Shown here piece after piece: positions 60,821-64,000 of a stretch of DNA of 64,000 bases (position 1 is its first letter; the number at the start of each line of letters is the position of its first letter). Where the stretch lies: assembly GCA_903832285.1 (NCBI GenBank), contig CAILAY010000063.1, positions 59,965 to 123,964 of the forward strand. The letters run 5' to 3'. The stretch is from an uncultured beta proteobacterium. Its GTDB lineage: Bacteria > Pseudomonadota > Gammaproteobacteria > Burkholderiales > Burkholderiaceae_C. The position numbers and the translations under genes were made by a program. Below the pieces are notes generated by a model. The model saw only the letters and a list, made by a program, of their open reading frames with translations, had not been told where the DNA came from and did not search any database.

Positions 60821-62713
60821 ATGACGAACTACGCAAAATTTCATCGCCGTTCACTGCAGCAGCGCGAGGCCTTCTGGGGCGAGCAGGCGCAGTTGATCGA
60901 ATGGAAAACGCCGCCGCAGCAGATCTGCGACTACAGCCACCCGCCGTTTGCGCGCTGGTACGTCGGAGGGACGACCAATCTGTGCCACAACGCCGTGGAC
61001 CGGCATCTGAAAGATCGCGCCGATCAGGCGGCGTTGATTTTTGTCTCCACCGAGACGAATCAGGAAAAGGTTTACTCCTTTGCCGAACTGCACGCCGAAG
61101 TGCAACGCATGGCCGCCACGCTGCAGGAACTGGGCGTGCAAAAGGGCGACCGCGTGCTGATCTACATGCCCATGATCGCCGAAGCCGCGTTTGCGATGTT
61201 GGCCTGCACCCGTATCGGCGCTTTGCATTCCGTGGTGTTCGGCGGCTTTGCGTCTGGCAGCCTGGCCAGTCGCATTGACGATGCCCAGCCCAAACTCATC
61301 ATCAGCGCCGACGCAGGTTCGCGCGGTGGCAAGGTGGTGGCCTACAAGCCACTGCTGGACGAGGCCATCCGTCTGGCCCAGCATCAACCGGAGGCCGTGC
61401 TGCTGGTGGACCGGGGGCTTGCCGAGATCAACCTCGTGCCAAAACGCGACCATGCGTACGGGCCGCTGAGGCAAAAGCATCTGGACACCATCGTTCCCTG
61501 CGAGTGGGTCGAAGCCACACACCCCAGCTACACGCTCTACACCTCGGGCACGACCGGCAAACCGAAGGGTGTGCAGCGCGACACCGGCGGCTACTGCGTG
61601 GCGCTGGCCGCGAGCATGAAATACATCTTCGAAGGCAATGCGGGCGAAACCTACTTTTCAACCAGTGACATCGGCTGGGTTGTCGGTCACAGCTACATCG
61701 TCTACGGACCGCTGATCGCGGGCATGGCCACCATCCTGTATGAAGGTCTGCCGACGCGCCCCGACGCCGGCATCTGGTGGAGCCTGGTGGAGAAATACAA
61801 GGTCACGCGCATGTTCTCCGCGCCCACGGCGGTGCGAGTGCTGAAGAAACAGGATCCGGCCTTCCTCAAAAAATACGACCTTTCGAGCCTCAAGGCGCTG
61901 TACCTGGCAGGCGAACCGCTGGACGAGCCCACGGCGCAGTGGATCAGCGACGGGTTGGGTGTGCCCATCATTGATAACTACTGGCAGACCGAGACGGGCT
62001 GGCCGATTCTGGCGCTCGCCAACGGCGTCGAGAAAGCCACCAGCAAATTCGGCAGCCCCGGTCTGGCGATGTACGGCTACGACGTCAAACTGATTGACGA
62101 AAGCACGGGCGAGGAATTGACAGGAGCGAACGAGAAAGGCGTAGTCGCGATCGAGGGACCGCTGCCTCCGGGCTGCATGCAGACCGTCTGGCGCGACGAT
62201 GAGCGTTTCGTCAAAACCTATTGGAAGAGCATTCCGGGCAGACTGATCTACAGCACCTTCGACTGGGGCATACGCGACGCTGATGGCTACTTCTTCATCC
62301 TGGGGCGCACCGACGATGTGATCAACGTGGCCGGGCACCGACTGGGCACGCGAGAAATCGAGGAGAGCATTTCCAGCCATCCGAACGTGGCCGAAGTGGC
62401 GGTCGTGGGCGTGGCCGATCAGCTCAAGGGGCAGGTGGCGATGGCCTTTGTCGTGGCGAAGGACGCAAGCCTGATTGCCGACGATGCAGCCAAGCTCAAG
62501 CTCGAAGGCGAGATCATGAAAGTGGTTGATGGACAACTCGGTGCGGTGGCGCGCCCGGCACGCGTGCGCTTCGTCAACGTGCTGCCCAAGACGCGCAGCG
62601 GCAAGTTGCTGCGCCGCGCGATTCAGGCCGTGTGCGAAGGCCGCGACGCCGGCGACCTGACGACCATGGATGATCCGGCGGCGCTGCAGCAGATTCGGGA
62701 TTTGTTAGCCTGA
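60821..62713 (+). CDS. prpE: Propionyl-CoA synthetase (AMP-forming acyl-CoA ligase)
   Basis: 630 residues, the length of PrpE. The AMP-binding P-loop 'LYTSGTTGKPKGVQRD', 'YWQTETGWP' and the C-terminal catalytic lysine motif 'PKTRSGKLLRRAI' (about 40 residues from the end) are intact. 'DYSHPPFARWYVGGTTNLCH' fits PrpE rather than acetyl-CoA synthetase. AAGGAGAAGCT precedes the ATG. It activates propionate (and acetate). The 2-methylcitrate genes prpBCD are not present nearby. It follows aceA, suggesting short-chain fatty acid use. Confidence 0.9.
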   Translation: MTNYAKFHRRSLQQREAFWGEQAQLIEWKTPPQQICDYSHPPFARWYVGGTTNLCHNAVDRHLKDRADQAALIFVSTETNQEKVYSFAELHAEVQRMAATLQELGVQKGDRVLIYMPMIAEAAFAMLACTRIGALHSVVFGGFASGSLASRIDDAQPKLIISADAGSRGGKVVAYKPLLDEAIRLAQHQPEAVLLVDRGLAEINLVPKRDHAYGPLRQKHLDTIVPCEWVEATHPSYTLYTSGTTGKPKGVQRDTGGYCVALAASMKYIFEGNAGETYFSTSDIGWVVGHSYIVYGPLIAGMATILYEGLPTRPDAGIWWSLVEKYKVTRMFSAPTAVRVLKKQDPAFLKKYDLSSLKALYLAGEPLDEPTAQWISDGLGVPIIDNYWQTETGWPILALANGVEKATSKFGSPGLAMYGYDVKLIDESTGEELTGANEKGVVAIEGPLPPGCMQTVWRDDERFVKTYWKSIPGRLIYSTFDWGIRDADGYFFILGRTDDVINVAGHRLGTREIEESISSHPNVAEVAVVGVADQLKGQVAMAFVVAKDASLIADDAAKLKLEGEIMKVVDGQLGAVARPARVRFVNVLPKTRSGKLLRRAIQAVCEGRDAGDLTTMDDPAALQQIRDLLA

Positions 62714-62727
62714 TCTCGTGATTCATC

Positions 62728-62782
62728 CGTGGGACGGACTCTTGCGGGCACTTCCACTGTGGCAACAATCGCTCGTCCCACG
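62728..62782. repeat. Short inverted repeat after prpE
   Basis: CGTGGGACG (62728-62736) and CGTCCCACG (62774-62782) are perfect inverted 9-mers separated by 37 bp. The GTGGGAC core recalls the ends of elements A-C, so it may be a decayed relative. It could also help end transcription. Confidence 0.35.
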
Positions 62783-62847
62783 TAGCCAATCCCGAACGCA
62801 ACCGACCGAACTGAAGAGCATCGGCAGTTCAATAGAGCCAACCATCG

Positions 62848-63756
62848 CTAAATGCCATGCAGCATAAAAGCCCAAATGGGCAGGGTCAGAAAAGACACGG
62901 GAATACCGATCCCCACCATCAGTGTCACCAGACTGGTGTCCAGGTCGTGGTCCATGGCCACGATGCTGGCACCAATCATGGGCGCCATTGCGGATTCGAA
63001 CGCCGTGACCTGCATGGCCATTCCGGTCGTTCCGATCACCCCAGCAAACAGCAGTAGAACAAGCAGTGGCCCCAGCAGGAGTTTGAACCCCAGGCCCGCG
63101 GACAAGGCCATCTTTCTACCGGCAAGTTGACCCAACCGCAGTTGCATACCTACCGAAATCAATGTCAGTGGGACGACGGTTCCACCCAGACGCAGGAACA
63201 GGTCATTGAGCCACTCCGGGTAGCTGACGGGTGACAGAATGATGGCGAGAATGAAAGCTTGAAACGGCACAAAGGTCACGATTTTTCGACCGATGACTCG
63301 GGCGTTGACTTTGCTGTCACTTGAATATATCGACGCCACAAGAACTCCCAATGTGGACAATACCAAGTAACTTCCGACCTGATCCATGAGTATGCCCAAC
63401 CCAAGATAACTTCGCCCGTAAAACGTCTCGATCATGGGCAGCCCCAGGAATGACGTATTGGCCAGCCCGCCGGTGAGCATCAGTCCTCCTGTAGTCGCAC
63501 GATTGAATCCAGCGACCTTGGAAAGAAGCCAAAAAAATGCACAACCAAAGCCAAACAGGACCCAAGCCATTAGAGCGGGCACGATGAGCGCCGTGTCAAA
63601 AGTGAGGCCATGGACATAGGCAAGGGTCAGCGCGGGCAGGGCGACATTGATGACAAAGCCATTCAATGTCGAAGCCGCGTTCTCAGGAAGGCGTTTAAAG
63701 TGGCGCAGCAGCAGCCCGGCCACGAAGCAGCAGACGATCAGGGCATAGTTGTTCAT
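62848..63756 (-). CDS. AEC-family (auxin efflux carrier-like) transporter
   Basis: 302 residues with about ten membrane helices. The front 'YALIVCCFVAGLLLRHFKRL' is followed by 'ALTLAYVHGL', as in bacterial AEC permeases (for example malonate or malate carriers and unknown exporters). It is convergent with prpE. Substrate unknown; an organic acid would suit its neighbours. Confidence 0.88.
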   Translation of the reverse strand: MNNYALIVCCFVAGLLLRHFKRLPENAASTLNGFVINVALPALTLAYVHGLTFDTALIVPALMAWVLFGFGCAFFWLLSKVAGFNRATTGGLMLTGGLANTSFLGLPMIETFYGRSYLGLGILMDQVGSYLVLSTLGVLVASIYSSDSKVNARVIGRKIVTFVPFQAFILAIILSPVSYPEWLNDLFLRLGGTVVPLTLISVGMQLRLGQLAGRKMALSAGLGFKLLLGPLLVLLLFAGVIGTTGMAMQVTAFESAMAPMIGASIVAMDHDLDTSLVTLMVGIGIPVSFLTLPIWAFMLHGI

Positions 63757-63769
63757 GGGATCCCGGCGC

Positions 63770-64000
63770 TCAAGGCACCTGGCGCTGTTGCGGTGAGTTC
63801 TGCGCTGTTACCAGGAGGGTCTGCGGGCGATGTTGGGACGTCGAAAATGCGCTGCCCAGAGGCTTGTGCTGGCGGTACGCGTCGACCTTCAGAGCACTCA
63901 GCAAGTCTTCGTTTGAGGCAGGTTTTTCGCTCACACTCGGACTGGGGTGACTGGCCACCAGCAGCACGACGGCGATGGCTGCAAGAATTATTGCCGCGCA
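63770..64000 (-). CDS. C-terminal end of a membrane-anchored or exported small protein (5' end outside window)
   Basis: The frame stays open to the right edge of the window. The visible 76 residues start with a hydrophobic stretch (AAIILAAIAVVLLVASH), that is a membrane anchor or signal peptide. A polar tail rich in Ser, Gln and Pro follows. A GTG at 63967 inside the hydrophobic stretch is unlikely to be the true start. The stop lies 13 bp from the AEC gene start, so the two are probably cotranscribed. No family recognised. Confidence 0.4.
   Translation of the reverse strand, partial: CAAIILAAIAVVLLVASHPSPSVSEKPASNEDLLSALKVDAYRQHKPLGSAFSTSQHRPQTLLVTAQNSPQQRQVP

Overview
The window is a G+C-rich chromosomal segment, most likely from a betaproteobacterium of the order Burkholderiales and probably Comamonadaceae-like. 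This rests on gene content (TRAP transporters with a long large permease, xseB-ispA-dxs order, a lysine-rich SWIB-domain protein, Cupin_3/PuuA clusters, a DUF3138-like outer-membrane protein) and on short palindromic repeats of the GGGGTCAGAC type. It is inference from recognised families; no database search was run. No rRNA, tRNA or CRISPR array was seen, and no intact insertion sequence.

Layout. 0-7.2 kb: end of a LytTR response regulator, a Cache-GGDEF diguanylate cyclase, an RlhA-type U32 protein, and a probable operon of Rieske oxygenase, EamA exporter and 3-mercaptopyruvate sulfurtransferase. 7.3-10.4 kb: the overlapping xseB-ispA-dxs isoprenoid block. 10.5-14.2 kb: a TRAP transporter whose binding-protein gene faces its two permease genes across a bidirectional terminator. 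14.3-18.1 kb: a CBS-pair protein and a large PAS/GGDEF/EAL protein. 18.1-27.4 kb: oxyanion uptake, with a ModE-like regulator divergent from tupBCA (tungstate), an ECF sigma/Ser-Thr kinase pair, and modBC without modA. 27.4-29.2 kb: a histone-H1-tailed SWIB protein, an RraA-family protein and an RskA-like membrane protein. 29.2-32.8 kb: an accessory cassette (an NTF2-like protein and three secreted proteins of unknown function) bracketed by inverted copies of a 77-bp repeat.

33.9-58.9 kb is a very large polyamine/omega-amine region. It encodes agmatinase, PuuB, three glutamine-synthetase-like ligases, PuuD, PuuC, a SpuC-type transaminase, GabT, a complete PotFGHI-type putrescine ABC importer, a porin-like protein and a MocR-type PLP-dependent regulator. 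Together these cover agmatine to putrescine, putrescine import, the gamma-glutamyl route to GABA, a direct transaminase route, and GABA to succinic semialdehyde. Inside it lies a less understood five-gene unit (37.7-42.4 kb): a GT1-fold glycosyltransferase lacking the usual N-terminal catalytic His, two tandem Cupin_3 proteins, an aldehyde dehydrogenase and a saccharopine/lysine-dehydrogenase-like protein. This unit is my best candidate for an undescribed pathway.

59-64 kb: isocitrate lyase behind an unusually AT-rich promoter with three phased repeats, propionyl-CoA synthetase behind a perfect inverted repeat, an AEC permease, and the end of a membrane-anchored protein cut by the window edge.
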